A DNA stretch of 64,000 bases from an uncultured Alphaproteobacteria bacterium (GCA_902628645.1 CACONS010000002.1:1-64000); one strand, 5' to 3'; positions 54,956 to 64,000 are shown, counted from the first letter of the stretch. Notes: generated from the sequence alone by a model not told the origin. Translations and numbers: made by a program.

Positions 54956-55921
54956 TTATCTTACAGACATTCCTTTGAATGATCTGATTGTTTCAACATC
55001 ATCTGGGCCAATCATAGCTTTACCAGTGTTGATATCTAGCGCACTTAAACCATACTTATTCATTAAGTATAATTGGTGAACAGACATGTAACCTTGGTAA
55101 TACGGCTGTTGGTCAACAGTAAGTTGAACATAACCTTTGTCCATTTCTTCAAAAACTACGTCAACTAAGTCAAAACCAGCAAGAAGAATTTCACCTGGTC
55201 CGTAACCTAAGTTTCTTACTGCAGCAGCTGCACCAGCTTCCCAAAATCCTACATCAAGATATGCAGTTGTATTTGGATTAGCTTGTACATAAGCTGCAAC
55301 TCTGTTTCCAACAGTTGAAAGGTCTAAGCCTGATTCAATTTTTTCGTATGTTACGTTTCTGTCAGGATTAGCTGCTTTGTAATCTTCCATGAAACGAGCA
55401 ATACCGTTTCCTCTAGTATAAGCCCATGATTGGTTCATGTCTGCTACACCAATTAGAACGTGGATATCTCCATCAGGAAACATTTCAGAAAGATTAGCTG
55501 TTAATTCATAACCAGCTGCTTCTAAGTCTTGTCCAACATATGCTAGTCTGTTACTTCCAGCAGCACCTTCTGGATCATCAGTATTAGCTGTAATTACTGG
55601 AATACCAGCAGCTAATGCTTCATCAACTGCAGCATCAAAGATAGTTGGATTAGTAATTGTAGTTACAATTCCATCTACACCTTGAGCAATTGAAGACTCT
55701 AAGTTTTGTAATTGCTCTTGTTGGTCTCCATCACCTGATAAAGTTAACATTTGGCAATCAGCATTGATTTGTGCACAAGCATCTTTAAAACCTTTGTGAA
55801 CAGCAGCCCAGAAAGCGTTATTTGTATCACTGTGCATAACGAAGTTAAATTTATATTCTGCCTTTGCTGAAGTAGCAAATAAAGCTACTGAGGCAAGAAT
55901 AATTGAAGCAAATTTTTTCAT
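54956..55921 (-). CDS. Periplasmic sugar-binding protein of CUT2 ABC transporter (transporter 2)
   Basis: The 321-residue product starts after a perfect AGGAGG site and has a signal peptide (to ...ATSAKA, about 21). The mature part reads YKFNFVMHSDTNNAFWAAVHKGF, as in ribose/fructose/inositol binders. ITANTDDPEG and AYLDVGFWEAGAAAA lie at the ligand pocket, and DQQPYYQGYMSVHQLYL near the end matches transporter 1. Its composition is less AT-biased than that of its neighbours, as often in highly expressed genes. The ligand is unknown. Confidence 0.9.
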   Translation of the reverse strand: MKKFASIILASVALFATSAKAEYKFNFVMHSDTNNAFWAAVHKGFKDACAQINADCQMLTLSGDGDQQEQLQNLESSIAQGVDGIVTTITNPTIFDAAVDEALAAGIPVITANTDDPEGAAGSNRLAYVGQDLEAAGYELTANLSEMFPDGDIHVLIGVADMNQSWAYTRGNGIARFMEDYKAANPDRNVTYEKIESGLDLSTVGNRVAAYVQANPNTTAYLDVGFWEAGAAAAVRNLGYGPGEILLAGFDLVDVVFEEMDKGYVQLTVDQQPYYQGYMSVHQLYLMNKYGLSALDINTGKAMIGPDDVETIRSFKGMSVR

Positions 55922-56021
55922 ATATTCCTCCTATTAATGATGAATTTCTAACAAGAATAGGATTGTTAAACAAGGAGAAATATCGGTATTCGAAAGTAAA
56001 AATAGCGCAGGGAGTACCGAC

Positions 56022-57182
56022 TCATTTCTGAGTGTCAACTTTAAGCAATTTTTTGACAGAATCATCCCCAAGTGGCTCAGGTTTTAAACATGTTGTTCGA
56101 AGTTGGATGTCTTCCATCTTAGATGATGATAGCATTGTGCACTCTATTAAATCTAATACATGAAGAGCAAGTTCACTATTACATCTATGTTTCCTATTGT
56201 TCTCCATTGAATCAATCATTTCTGCTAAACCAATACCTCTATAATTAGCTTGTTTTGGAGCTTCATTACTTCTTCCACTATGATTTATAATATTTGTTTT
56301 TCCTAGAGGTTTATCTTCAACACTTATATCTCTCCATTCAGATCCAAGTTCACCTGATATTGATACTGGGCCTCCAAACATATTTGGATCAGGAACAACT
56401 ATTGAACCATTAGTACCATAAAGCTCCATGTGATTACGTTTATGATTTAAAACATCAAAAGAAATAAAACCTTGAATCATTGCTTTATTATGAAACTCAA
56501 TGTTCAACATATAAGAAGTTGGAATATCAACAGAAAACATTTTTCCTTTTTTTGGACCTGCTTTGTATTCTCGATTTTCAAAAAACTTCATTCCTCTACC
56601 TGTTACACTTTTTGCTGGACCGAGAAGATTAACTAGAGTTGTAAAAAAATATGGACCCATATCGATTACTGGTCCTCCCCCTTCTTGAAACCATGATTCA
56701 GGATTTGGATGAAAATCTTGAACACCTGGAAAAGCAAATACAAAATTACCTGTTAAAATTTGACCAATGTCATTGTTATCAACTATTTTTCTTGCAAGCT
56801 GTCCGCCGCCGCCTAAGAAGGTATCAGGTGCGTTTCCAAGGTATAAATTATTTTTAGATGCAAGGTTTAATAGATTTTTCGCATCACTGTATTTAACACT
56901 CATTGGTTTTTCACAATAAACATGTTTATTTGAATCAAGTGCTAATTTAGATATTTCATAATGCGCTTGTGGAATTGTAAGATTGAGAATAATATCTATG
57001 TTCTTATCATTAAGTATTTCATCGACTGATAAAGGAATAATATTATATTGCTCAGCTGTTTTTTTGGTAGCATCTAAGTTGATATCAGCGCAAGCGACAA
57101 AATTTAAATTATTAAAATATTCTTCAGCTCGCATGTAAGTTTCAAGAATGTTTCCACATCCAATAATTCCTATATTTTTCAT
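56022..57182 (-). CDS. Gfo/Idh/MocA family dehydrogenase, copy 2
   Basis: The 386-residue protein starts MKNIGIIGCGNILETYMRAE (Rossmann GxGxxx). It has the CEKPMSVKYSDA signature with the catalytic Lys (about 94-96) and an MGPYFFTTLVNLLG block in the substrate domain. It oxidises a sugar, cyclitol or glycoside with NAD(P). It is 100 nt upstream of the CUT2 binding-protein gene on the same strand and divergent from the TIM-barrel isomerase gene across 120 nt, so it may serve either module. The divergent gap (57183-57302) is AT-rich and probably holds both promoters. Confidence 0.87.
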   Translation of the reverse strand: MKNIGIIGCGNILETYMRAEEYFNNLNFVACADINLDATKKTAEQYNIIPLSVDEILNDKNIDIILNLTIPQAHYEISKLALDSNKHVYCEKPMSVKYSDAKNLLNLASKNNLYLGNAPDTFLGGGGQLARKIVDNNDIGQILTGNFVFAFPGVQDFHPNPESWFQEGGGPVIDMGPYFFTTLVNLLGPAKSVTGRGMKFFENREYKAGPKKGKMFSVDIPTSYMLNIEFHNKAMIQGFISFDVLNHKRNHMELYGTNGSIVVPDPNMFGGPVSISGELGSEWRDISVEDKPLGKTNIINHSGRSNEAPKQANYRGIGLAEMIDSMENNRKHRCNSELALHVLDLIECTMLSSSKMEDIQLRTTCLKPEPLGDDSVKKLLKVDTQK

Positions 57183-57302
57183 AGATTAACTATTTATATG
57201 CGAAATAAGTAAAAGATTAAATTAGAAAATTATTAGATCTTTTTTCTATAATAAAAATTTTTTATTCTTTTATTTTATAAACATAGGTACTATTATCCTT
57301 AT

Positions 57303-58280
57303 ATGAAACAAAGATTTGGTGCTGGGATTTGGCACTTTGCGACATATGTAGATAGGTATAATACTGAAGGCTATGGTGAACCTAGAAGTGTGCTAGATGC
57401 AATAAAGTTAGCAGGACAAGTTAATGATTTATCAGTTGTTGATATAAATTATCCTTATTTTGGTGGTTCTTTTTCAAATCAGCAAATAAAAGATGAGCTA
57501 GATAAAGTTAATTTGGAGGTAATCGGTATTACACCTGAAATTTATACAAAAGAGTTTAGAAAGGGAGCTTTTACAAATCCTGATCCAGGTATTCGTAACA
57601 AAGCTCATGAACTTATTACCGAAGCTTGTGAAGCAGTAAGATTCTTTAATGCAGCTTATGTTAAATTATGGCCTGGTCAAGATGGTTGGGACTACCCTTT
57701 TCAAGTTGATCATGGAACTTTATGGAAAAACTCCATGGATGGAGTAGCAAGATTAGCGAGTGAAAATCCAGATCTTAAATTTGTAATTGAGTACAAACCA
57801 CGTGAGCCTAGAGTTAAAATGAGTTATGATTCTGTTTCAAGAACTTTACTAGGAATAGAAAAAATAGGACTTCCAAATATTGGAATATTACTGGATTTTG
57901 GACATGCAATTTACGGAGGTGAATCAGCAGCTGACTCTGCACAATTAGCAATAGATTATGGTCGTTTATTTGGAATGGATGTAAACGATAATTATAGATC
58001 TTGGGATGATGATCTAATAGCTGGTAGTTTGCACCCAATAGAAATATTTGAATTTTTTTATGTCTTGAAAAAGAATAATTGGAAAGGAGTTTGGCAACTT
58101 GATCAATTTCCTTTTAGAGAAGATAGCGTACAAATGGCTAATCAAGCTATAGATTTCTTAAAATCTATTGATAAAGCTTTGGATGATTTAGATATGAAGG
58201 CTCTTGAAGAAGCACAATCTAGTCATGATGCTATGACAGCCTTAAAAATTGCTCAAAAATCTCTCTACAAATTTTTGTAA
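57303..58280 (+). CDS. Xylose-isomerase-like TIM-barrel sugar isomerase (AP endonuclease 2 family)
   Basis: The 325-residue protein has the fold and metal ligands of the sugar-isomerase branch. Likely ligands are a Glu in [11 protein letters not shown] (about 161), Asp/His in [12 protein letters not shown] (about 197), an Asp in [15 protein letters not shown] and the late [11 protein letters not shown]. This resembles the L-rhamnose/D-allose isomerase-like and D-apiose isomerase-type proteins more than XylA. It converges on the FGGY kinase gene (1 nt apart). Together with the split transketolase it suggests isomerase, kinase and aldol/ketol transfer steps of one pathway. The substrate is inference. 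Confidence 0.82.
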   Translation: MKQRFGAGIWHFATYVDRYNTEGYGEPRSVLDAIKLAGQVNDLSVVDINYPYFGGSFSNQQIKDELDKVNLEVIGITPEIYTKEFRKGAFTNPDPGIRNKAHELITEACEAVRFFNAAYVKLWPGQDGWDYPFQVDHGTLWKNSMDGVARLASENPDLKFVIEYKPREPRVKMSYDSVSRTLLGIEKIGLPNIGILLDFGHAIYGGESAADSAQLAIDYGRLFGMDVNDNYRSWDDDLIAGSLHPIEIFEFFYVLKKNNWKGVWQLDQFPFREDSVQMANQAIDFLKSIDKALDDLDMKALEEAQSSHDAMTALKIAQKSLYKFL

Positions 58281-58281
58281 T

Positions 58282-59748
58282 TTATAGATAAAATTTTTTC
58301 AAAACAAATTTCCAGTTTTCGTAGCTTTGATTTGCTTCTATGTCCTTTGAAGGAGCATAAATAAAGTACTTTTGTTTGAGTTTTTTTATTTCTTTAAAAT
58401 TTTTTTTAATATTCATACCTAGTAAACCCATCATTAATGCTCCATAAGAAGACATATCTTGATAATTGGTAACATAAATTTTTTTATTTAAAATATTTGT
58501 TAGAAACTGCATAAATGACGTATTCGAGACGATACCTCCATCTATATATATTTCATTATATTTTATTTTATTTTTAACCTCTAAATCAACTAAATAGTCT
58601 TTTATTTGAAATGCTATAGACTCGAGAGCTGCTCTTATAATTTGATTTTTATTAATAGCAGGTGTTAAACCATGAATCAAAGCCTTGCTATTAGGTTTCC
58701 AATATGGAGAACTCAAGCCTACAAAAGCAGGCACAAAAACTACACCTTCAGTATTTTTAGTTTTAGTAAAAATCTTATTTATTTGATTTTCATTTCTAAT
58801 AATTTTTAAATTATTTTTTAACCAACCTAATGTAGCGCCTGCGTAATTAATTAAACATTCATATGAATATGATGGTTTATTTTTATAAACATAAGAAAGC
58901 GTGGTTATAATATTATTATTATATTCAAATGATTGTCCAATGTTTGTTAATATTGAAGCACCAGTTCCTAATGTAATTTTAGTATTACCCTTGTTGAAAC
59001 AGTGATTTGCAAATATCGAAGCTTGTGAGTCACCAATGACTCCTGAAATAGGAATATTTTTTTTTAATAAACCATTAAAATTTGTGTATCCAAATATTGA
59101 AGAACTTTCTCTAACATCTGGTAAATTTTGTAAATTTAAATTAAATAATTTTAATAGATCTTTGCTCCAACATAGAGAACTATTATCAAAAAAAAGAGTT
59201 CTTGATGCATTTGTAAAATCAGTACAATATATTTTTTGATTGGTTAATCGATAAATTAGATATGTATCTATTGTCCCAAATAAAGCAGTACCATTCTTTA
59301 ATTTGTCTTTAATTTTTTTATTTGAATTTAATAATTCTCTTAACTTCGAGGCAGGAAAATAAGTATCTAAAGTAAGACCTGTCTTTTTTTTAATTAGTTT
59401 TTTATTTTTTATTGACTTATTTATTTTATCACAAACTTTTTGTCCTCGTCTACATTGCCAAACAATTGCATTGTGTAGAGGTTTACCTGAGTTTTTATCA
59501 AAAATTACAAAAGTTTCCCTCTGATTTGTAATACTAAGGAATAAATCTTTTTCAAATTTTATCTTTTTTGAAATTTTTCTAACTAAAAAAAAAATATTAC
59601 TAATTATTTCATTTGCATCATGCTCTACATAACCGTAAGATTTTTGGATTTGTTTATGTGGTTTGGAATATTTAGATATAAGTTTAAATTTTTTATTATA
59701 TAAAAAAATTGTAGAAGATGAAGTACTTTGATCAATTGATAAATACAT
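58282..59748 (-). CDS. FGGY family carbohydrate kinase (GlpK-like)
   Basis: The ATG at 59748 overlaps the transketolase stop (TAATG); an upstream TTG adds two residues. The 488-residue product aligns with glycerol kinase along its length: IDQSTSSS (phosphate loop), TNQRETF, IVWQCRRG, DTYFPASK, TNASRTLFF, GDSQASIFANH and IDGGIVSNTSFMQF. The residues contacting glycerol (Arg, Glu, Trp, Tyr, Asp) are present. However, the pocket Phe of E. coli GlpK (Phe270, in GTGCFML) is replaced (GTGASIL), so another polyol or ketose is likely. Its operon with a split transketolase and a CUT2 transporter favours a sugar kinase. Confidence 0.87.
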   Translation of the reverse strand: MYLSIDQSTSSSTIFLYNKKFKLISKYSKPHKQIQKSYGYVEHDANEIISNIFFLVRKISKKIKFEKDLFLSITNQRETFVIFDKNSGKPLHNAIVWQCRRGQKVCDKINKSIKNKKLIKKKTGLTLDTYFPASKLRELLNSNKKIKDKLKNGTALFGTIDTYLIYRLTNQKIYCTDFTNASRTLFFDNSSLCWSKDLLKLFNLNLQNLPDVRESSSIFGYTNFNGLLKKNIPISGVIGDSQASIFANHCFNKGNTKITLGTGASILTNIGQSFEYNNNIITTLSYVYKNKPSYSYECLINYAGATLGWLKNNLKIIRNENQINKIFTKTKNTEGVVFVPAFVGLSSPYWKPNSKALIHGLTPAINKNQIIRAALESIAFQIKDYLVDLEVKNKIKYNEIYIDGGIVSNTSFMQFLTNILNKKIYVTNYQDMSSYGALMMGLLGMNIKKNFKEIKKLKQKYFIYAPSKDIEANQSYENWKFVLKKFYL

Positions 59749-60680
59749 TAACAAATTAGGTCTTTTGCAATTTCTGCTAATGTCTTTGGAGACATATTAT
59801 AATAGTTAAGCACATCACTTTGTGATCCATTGACCATGTATTCATCAGGAAAACCAATAATCTTAAAATTGGTTGTTATTTTTTTTTGTACTAAAATACC
59901 TGCACATTTTTCTCCAAGACCTCCGTTTTCACTATGCTCTTCTACAGTTATGATTCCTTTAGTATCTTTAATAGATTGTAAAAAAAGATCTTCATCAAAT
60001 GGCTTAATAGTGTGCATACTTACAAGTGTGCATTCAAAATTATCTTTTTCAAGTATTTCTATTGCTTGATATGCTCTTTGAACAGTCTCCCCTGTTGCAA
60101 TAAAAACTAAATCTTTACCTTCTTTTACTTTAATTCCCTTGCCTATTTTAAATGATTGATAATCACTATGTATTTTTTGCATTGGTTTTTTTCCGAATCT
60201 TATAAATAATGGTTCACTATAATTTACCGCTGATTTAATTACTTCTTGAGTTTCGAAATTATCACATGGGATAACAATGTTTAGGTTATTAATAGCTCTT
60301 AAGACAGCAATATCATGAATAGAATGATGTGTAGATCCTAGTTGACCATAACTAACACCAGAACTAATTCCAACGAGTGTAACGGGGTGATTAGAGTAAG
60401 CAATATCATTTTTTATTTGCTCTAAAGCCCTTGCAGTTAAAAAACTAGAAGGTGATACTCCAAATACTTTTTTTCCTACAGCTGAGAGGCCTGCACAAAT
60501 TCCAACTAAATTCTGCTCCGCAATTCCAACTTCAACAATTTGGTCTGGAAGCTCTTTTCCAAAATTTGTTAATTTTCCAGACCCCCTAGAGTCACTTGTA
60601 ACAACAATGATATCTTTATCTTTTTTTGCAAGAGAAAGTAAGATTTCTGCAAAAATTTCTAGGTTTGCTTTTTCAATCAT
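59748..60680 (-). CDS. Transketolase-like, C-terminal subunit (pyrimidine-binding and C domains)
   Basis: The ATG at 60680 is preferred over the TTG at 60686. The 310-residue product covers the second half of transketolase: VEVGIAEQNLVGICAGLSAVGK with the catalytic Glu (about 51), LGSTHHSIHDIAVLRAI, and a C-terminal domain with IKPFDEDLF and EEHSENGGLGEKCAG. It needs the N-terminal partner encoded just upstream (8-nt overlap) for its thiamine diphosphate. Split transketolases occur as housekeeping enzymes and in dedicated pathways such as D-apiose catabolism. Confidence 0.9.
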   Translation of the reverse strand: MIEKANLEIFAEILLSLAKKDKDIIVVTSDSRGSGKLTNFGKELPDQIVEVGIAEQNLVGICAGLSAVGKKVFGVSPSSFLTARALEQIKNDIAYSNHPVTLVGISSGVSYGQLGSTHHSIHDIAVLRAINNLNIVIPCDNFETQEVIKSAVNYSEPLFIRFGKKPMQKIHSDYQSFKIGKGIKVKEGKDLVFIATGETVQRAYQAIEILEKDNFECTLVSMHTIKPFDEDLFLQSIKDTKGIITVEEHSENGGLGEKCAGILVQKKITTNFKIIGFPDEYMVNGSQSDVLNYYNMSPKTLAEIAKDLIC

Positions 60681-61506
60681 TTCCAAAGTTTAATTTTTGT
60701 TTTTCTAACTCTTTTAAAGCATCACGGAATTCAGTTTCAGTTGGAACTTTATGATGCCATACAACTTCATTTTCAATAAAACTTATTCCACTTCCTTTAG
60801 TAGTATTAGCAATTATAAGATTGGTTTTATTTTCTTCAAAAGGAATTTTTTTAAATATTTTTTCGAGTTCTTTTACAGAATTTCCATTTACTTCTTGAAC
60901 TGCAAGTCCAAAAGATAAAAATTTTTCTTTTAGTGGTTCAATGGGATTTACATCTTCAGTCTTTCCAGTAATTTGAAGCCTATTTCTATCAATAATAATA
61001 ATTAAGTTATCTAATTTGTATTTATTAGCTGACATTAATCCTTCCCATATTGAGCCTTCACTAAGTTCACCATCACCTAAAAGCGTAAAAACATTATATG
61101 GTTTTTTATCAAGTTTTAGCCCTATTGCCATACCTACTGCAACTGATAATCCGTGTCCTAAAGCTCCTGTATTATGTTCAATACCTCTAATCTTCCTTGT
61201 TGGATGTCCAATAAAATGTGATTTAAAATTGTTAAGAGTATTTAATTCCTTTCTTGTATAAAAACCTTTGTCACATAATACTGTATACAAAGCTTCTACT
61301 GAATGTCCTTTGCTTTGAATATAATGATTTCTATCTACAGAATTAAAATTACTTGGATTTATTTCTAAAATATTGTTGTACAATACATTTAATATATCAA
61401 TACAAGATAAACTTCCCGCTGTATGACCAGCACCACTATTATAGATAATTTCTAAGATTGTTTTTCTGTATTCTATAGATTTTAATTGAAGATCTTTGAT
61501 ATTCAT
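60673..61506 (-). CDS. Transketolase-like, N-terminal subunit (thiamine diphosphate-binding)
   Basis: The 277-residue product has GAGHTAGSLSCIDIL (about 25), SKGHSVEALYTVL, GALGHGLSVAVGMAIG, and the thiamine motif GDGELSEGSIWEGLMSANKYKLDNLIIIIDRN (about 143-174, where the usual final Asn is Asp-Arg-Asn). KVPTETEF lies near the end. It binds the diphosphate of the cofactor and works with the C-terminal subunit. It is 32 nt downstream of the transporter ATPase gene, so it belongs to the same operon. Confidence 0.9.
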   Translation of the reverse strand: MNIKDLQLKSIEYRKTILEIIYNSGAGHTAGSLSCIDILNVLYNNILEINPSNFNSVDRNHYIQSKGHSVEALYTVLCDKGFYTRKELNTLNNFKSHFIGHPTRKIRGIEHNTGALGHGLSVAVGMAIGLKLDKKPYNVFTLLGDGELSEGSIWEGLMSANKYKLDNLIIIIDRNRLQITGKTEDVNPIEPLKEKFLSFGLAVQEVNGNSVKELEKIFKKIPFEENKTNLIIANTTKGSGISFIENEVVWHHKVPTETEFRDALKELEKQKLNFGND

Positions 61507-61538
61507 AAAAGATAAGTAATTTTAAATTACTTTCTAGA

Positions 61539-62306
61539 CTAATTTGATTTAGGAGGTTCCTTGGCACCAGTCATAAAAGCAACCGCATCAGACATTTCAT
61601 ATTCTTTTGGATCAATTACACAAAGTCTCGTACCTAATCTATGAATATGAATCCTATCAGCAACTTCAAATACATGAGGCATGTTATGTGAAATTAAAAT
61701 TATTGGTATGTTTCTTGCTCTTACTTCTCCTATTAACTCTAATACTCTTCTGCTTTCTTTTACTCCCAATGCAGCTGTTGGTTCGTCCATAATAACTACT
61801 TTAGTTCCAAAAGATGTAGCTCTCGCAACTGCAACACCCTGACGTTGTCCACCTGATAAAGTTTCAACTAATTGATTAATATTCTGGATTGTTAATAAAC
61901 CTAAATCGGATAATCTTTTTCTTGCTTCTTCTGCCATAGCTTTTTGATCTAAAAATCTAAGAAATTTTCCAATAAAGCCTTTTTGTCTTATTTCTCTTCC
62001 TAAAAACATATTATCAGTTATTGATAAAGCTGGTGAGAGTGCAAGATTTTGATACACAGTTTCAATTCCTAATGTCCTAGCTTCAATTGGAGATGTGAAT
62101 GAAACATTTTTTCCATCTAATAAAATTTCTCCACTATCTGGTCTTACTGCACCACATAGAACTTTAATAAGAGTAGATTTTCCAGCTCCATTATCACCAA
62201 TTACTCCAAGTACTTCTCCAGGATAAAGTTCTAAATTAGCACTTTCTAGAGCAACAACTGTTCCATATTTTTTTGATAAATTTTTTGCAACAAGAACTGG
62301 TTCCAT
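61539..62306 (-). CDS. CUT2 sugar ABC transporter ATPase, single-domain (transporter 3, FrcA-type)
   Basis: The 255-residue single nucleotide-binding domain has GDNGAGKST (about 37-45), LSGGQRQG (about 146) and KVVIMDEPTAALG (about 166), with the switch His in ISHNMPHVFEVAD. It overlaps the permease stop by one base (TAATG). Like the other two CUT2 ATPases of the window it is half the size of RbsA/XylG. It is followed by the split transketolase and kinase genes. Confidence 0.92.
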   Translation of the reverse strand: MEPVLVAKNLSKKYGTVVALESANLELYPGEVLGVIGDNGAGKSTLIKVLCGAVRPDSGEILLDGKNVSFTSPIEARTLGIETVYQNLALSPALSITDNMFLGREIRQKGFIGKFLRFLDQKAMAEEARKRLSDLGLLTIQNINQLVETLSGGQRQGVAVARATSFGTKVVIMDEPTAALGVKESRRVLELIGEVRARNIPIILISHNMPHVFEVADRIHIHRLGTRLCVIDPKEYEMSDAVAFMTGAKEPPKSN

Positions 62307-63400
62307 TAATTTGAAACCTTTCTAATCCACTGATCAATTCCAACTGCAATAATAATCAAGCAACCTAATGCAAATCTTTGCCATAATACATCCAATCCAG
62401 CAATTGATAGGCCTGAGCTAAAAACACCAACGATTAAAGCCCCAAACAATGAGCCTATTATTGTGCCCCTTCCACCAAACAAGGATGTTCCTCCAATTAC
62501 TACTGCTGTAATTGAATCTAAATTTCCTTCATAGAAACTTGTTGGTGAAACTGACCCAACTCGTCCAATTGAAACCCATGCTCCAATTGCAATAACCAAT
62601 CCTGCAACTGCATAAATTGATACAAGCATTCTATCTGTTCGAATTCCTGAGAGTTCTGCTGCCTCTTTATCATCTCCAATTGCATATACATGCCTTCCCC
62701 AAGCTGTTTTGTTTAATAAGAACCACAAAAAAACAAAAATGGCTATCATAAGAAATGCGCCGTAAGTAAAAACAAAACCTCCTAAATTAATTCTTTCACC
62801 CCAAAAATGAAGAAGAGGTGCGTTTATTTCAATATCTGAGCTTCTAATTGATTGTGAGCCTGTAAAGAAAATTACTAATGCAAAAAATATATTCCATGTA
62901 CCTAAAGTAACTATGAAAGGTGGGAGTCGTAGTCTAGTAACCAATAAACCATTAATTGCACCAGTTGCTACTCCTACGATCATACCAACAATTATTGCAG
63001 GTAGCGTTGGCATACCCATCTCTACAGATAATTTACCCATAAATACAGATGCCAAAACCATCATAGCCGCAACACTCAAATCAATTCCTGCTGTTAAAAT
63101 AATTAATGTTTGTGCAGCAGCCAAAATACCGACTATTGTTACCTGCTGAACTATGAGAGATAGATTAAAAGCTGAAAAAAACTTTCCACCAGCTATAAAC
63201 CCAAAGGCAATAACACTTAATATTAATATTATTACTGGAACTATAGTTGGATTACCGTGAAGAAAATGTTGAATTTTTTTTAGTGTAGATTGATTTCCTA
63301 GATCAAATGTGTGATGATCTTGATTTTTAGAGCCTATTTCATCTTTAAAATTAGGTTGCTCACTTAAATCTTTCTCAATGTTATCAGGTCTATTATTCAT
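62306..63400 (-). CDS. CUT2 sugar ABC transporter permease (transporter 3, FrcC-like)
   Basis: The 364-residue permease has a hydrophilic N-terminal extension of about 45 residues before the first helix, as in FrcC-like proteins. It then shows LTAGIDLSVAAMMVLASV, NGLLVTRLRLPPFIVTLGT and AVVIGGTSLFGGRGTIIGSLFG. It is longer than the permeases of transporters 1 and 2 (325 each). The binding-protein gene lies 72 nt upstream, with a perfect hairpin in the gap. Confidence 0.9.
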   Translation of the reverse strand: MNNRPDNIEKDLSEQPNFKDEIGSKNQDHHTFDLGNQSTLKKIQHFLHGNPTIVPVIILILSVIAFGFIAGGKFFSAFNLSLIVQQVTIVGILAAAQTLIILTAGIDLSVAAMMVLASVFMGKLSVEMGMPTLPAIIVGMIVGVATGAINGLLVTRLRLPPFIVTLGTWNIFFALVIFFTGSQSIRSSDIEINAPLLHFWGERINLGGFVFTYGAFLMIAIFVFLWFLLNKTAWGRHVYAIGDDKEAAELSGIRTDRMLVSIYAVAGLVIAIGAWVSIGRVGSVSPTSFYEGNLDSITAVVIGGTSLFGGRGTIIGSLFGALIVGVFSSGLSIAGLDVLWQRFALGCLIIIAVGIDQWIRKVSN

Positions 63401-63429
63401 GAATCTTTTTTATAAATCATTAAGAATAT

Positions 63430-63451
63430 CAGGGCAGAATATTCTGCCCTG
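63430..63451 (-). repeat. Perfect palindrome/hairpin between binding-protein and permease genes
   Basis: The 22-nt perfect inverted repeat has CAGGGCAGA and TCTGCCCTG arms, 21 nt after the binding-protein stop and 29 nt before the permease ATG. It has no T run after it, so it is more likely an mRNA-stabilising stem (as REP elements behind malE) than a terminator. Confidence 0.7.
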
Positions 63452-63472
63452 AAGTACTAATTTATTTTTTCA

Positions 63473-64000
63473 TTAACCCCAACATCTGTCCATACCTTCT
63501 TGGACACTGATTGACTCAACTCCGCTAGCAGCATTATCTGTAACTAAGTTTACGCCAGTGTTAAAGAAGTCAAGTCCTGGAGTGTTTTCAGGTTTTGAAC
63601 CATCTTCAGCCCATGCTTTAATCGCTTCCACACCAAGTGAAGCCATTAGTAACGGGTACTGTTGAGATGTTGCACCAATAATACCTCTTTCAACATCCTT
63701 TACGCCAGGGCAACCTCCGTCTACTGAAGCAATAAGTACACTTCCATCATCTTTACCCATAGCTTTTAGTGCTTCGTAAGCGCCAACTGCTGCAGGCTCG
63801 TTGATTGTGTAAACAACATTAATGTCTGGATCTCTTTGTAGACATTTTTCCATTGCTGTTCTTCCACCTTCTTCATTACCATTTGTAACTTCGTTACAAA
63901 TAATACGAGGATCATCTTCATCACCCCATCTTGAAACGTCTTTAACATCAATTCCAAAACCTGTTAAAAAACCTTGGTCTCTTAAAACACCAACGGAAGG
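63473..64000 (-). CDS. Periplasmic sugar-binding protein of CUT2 transporter 3, N-terminus outside window
   Basis: The frame is open from the window edge to a TAA at 63473, giving 175 visible residues of the C-terminal part. It includes [20 protein letters not shown], a [21 protein letters not shown] stretch and the ligand-site [24 protein letters not shown], then [14 protein letters not shown], and ends DRCWG. This is the ribose/fructose-type binding family, and the paired cysteines may be oxidised in the periplasm. A GC-rich hairpin and the permease gene follow. The start and signal peptide lie beyond the window. Confidence 0.88.
   Translation of the reverse strand, partial: PSVGVLRDQGFLTGFGIDVKDVSRWGDEDDPRIICNEVTNGNEEGGRTAMEKCLQRDPDINVVYTINEPAAVGAYEALKAMGKDDGSVLIASVDGGCPGVKDVERGIIGATSQQYPLLMASLGVEAIKAWAEDGSKPENTPGLDFFNTGVNLVTDNAASGVESISVQEGMDRCWG

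Overview
The window looks like a chromosomal segment of a low-GC (roughly 30% by eye), streamlined marine alphaproteobacterium. Supporting signs are an aa3 cytochrome oxidase assembly cluster followed by surf1, thrC and an M16 peptidase, an alphaproteobacterial BamF-type lipoprotein, a DUF6494-type small protein, very short intergenic gaps, and several sugar ABC transporters. The set of sugar uptake genes would suit an AEGEAN-169/HIMB59-like or SAR11-related lineage, but this assignment is inference and no rRNA or marker gene settles it.

Layout. (1) 1-8117: a tight minus-strand operon holds two membrane di-iron desaturase/hydroxylase-like proteins, a Rieske ferredoxin, its NAD(P)H reductase and two divergent PanB-like proteins. 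It is divergent from a complete CUT2 sugar ABC transporter. The oxygenase-ferredoxin-reductase trio recalls rhizobial MocDEF (rhizopine O-demethylation). (2) 8121-12185: SDR, peroxiredoxin, DsbD/ScsB-like protein, YqgE/AlgH and a small protein. (3) 12376-13974: ammonium transporter preceded by two tandem glutamine (glnA-type) riboswitches and a promoter overlapped by an inverted repeat. (4) 13975-17640: Gfo/Idh dehydrogenase, TIM-barrel isomerase, amidotransferase, Ogt and a DUF6494-type protein. (5) 17666-27256: M16 peptidase, thrC, M32 carboxypeptidase, surf1 and the cytochrome oxidase genes, including a 35-residue membrane protein between ctaB and ctaG. (6) 27355-44074: housekeeping genes, with rsmE, ubiA, a lipid A/Kdo cluster (msbA-like, DUF374, kdtA, lpxK, lpxL-like), xseA, tadA, RNA modification genes, pgi, bamF-like, lspA, ileS and ribF. 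(7) 44117-50594: xylA, ThuA-like, PhyH-like, a 92-residue orphan and a CUT1 transporter without an ATPase. (8) 50818-57182: glyoxalase, a third desaturase-like enzyme, a second PhyH-like enzyme, a CUT2 transporter and a Gfo/Idh dehydrogenase. (9) 57303-64000: TIM-barrel isomerase, FGGY kinase, split transketolase and a third CUT2 transporter cut by the window end. This set resembles the D-apiose transketolase pathway.

The accessory regions read as a carbohydrate and polyol scavenging programme. Four binding-protein-dependent transporters feed dehydrogenase/isomerase pairs and oxygenases that could strip O-methyl groups or hydroxylate the imported compounds. One ferredoxin/reductase pair could serve all three di-iron enzymes. 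In all four transporter operons a strong hairpin follows the binding-protein gene. In three of them it touches the start codon of the next gene, which suggests a shared way of making much more binding protein than membrane components.
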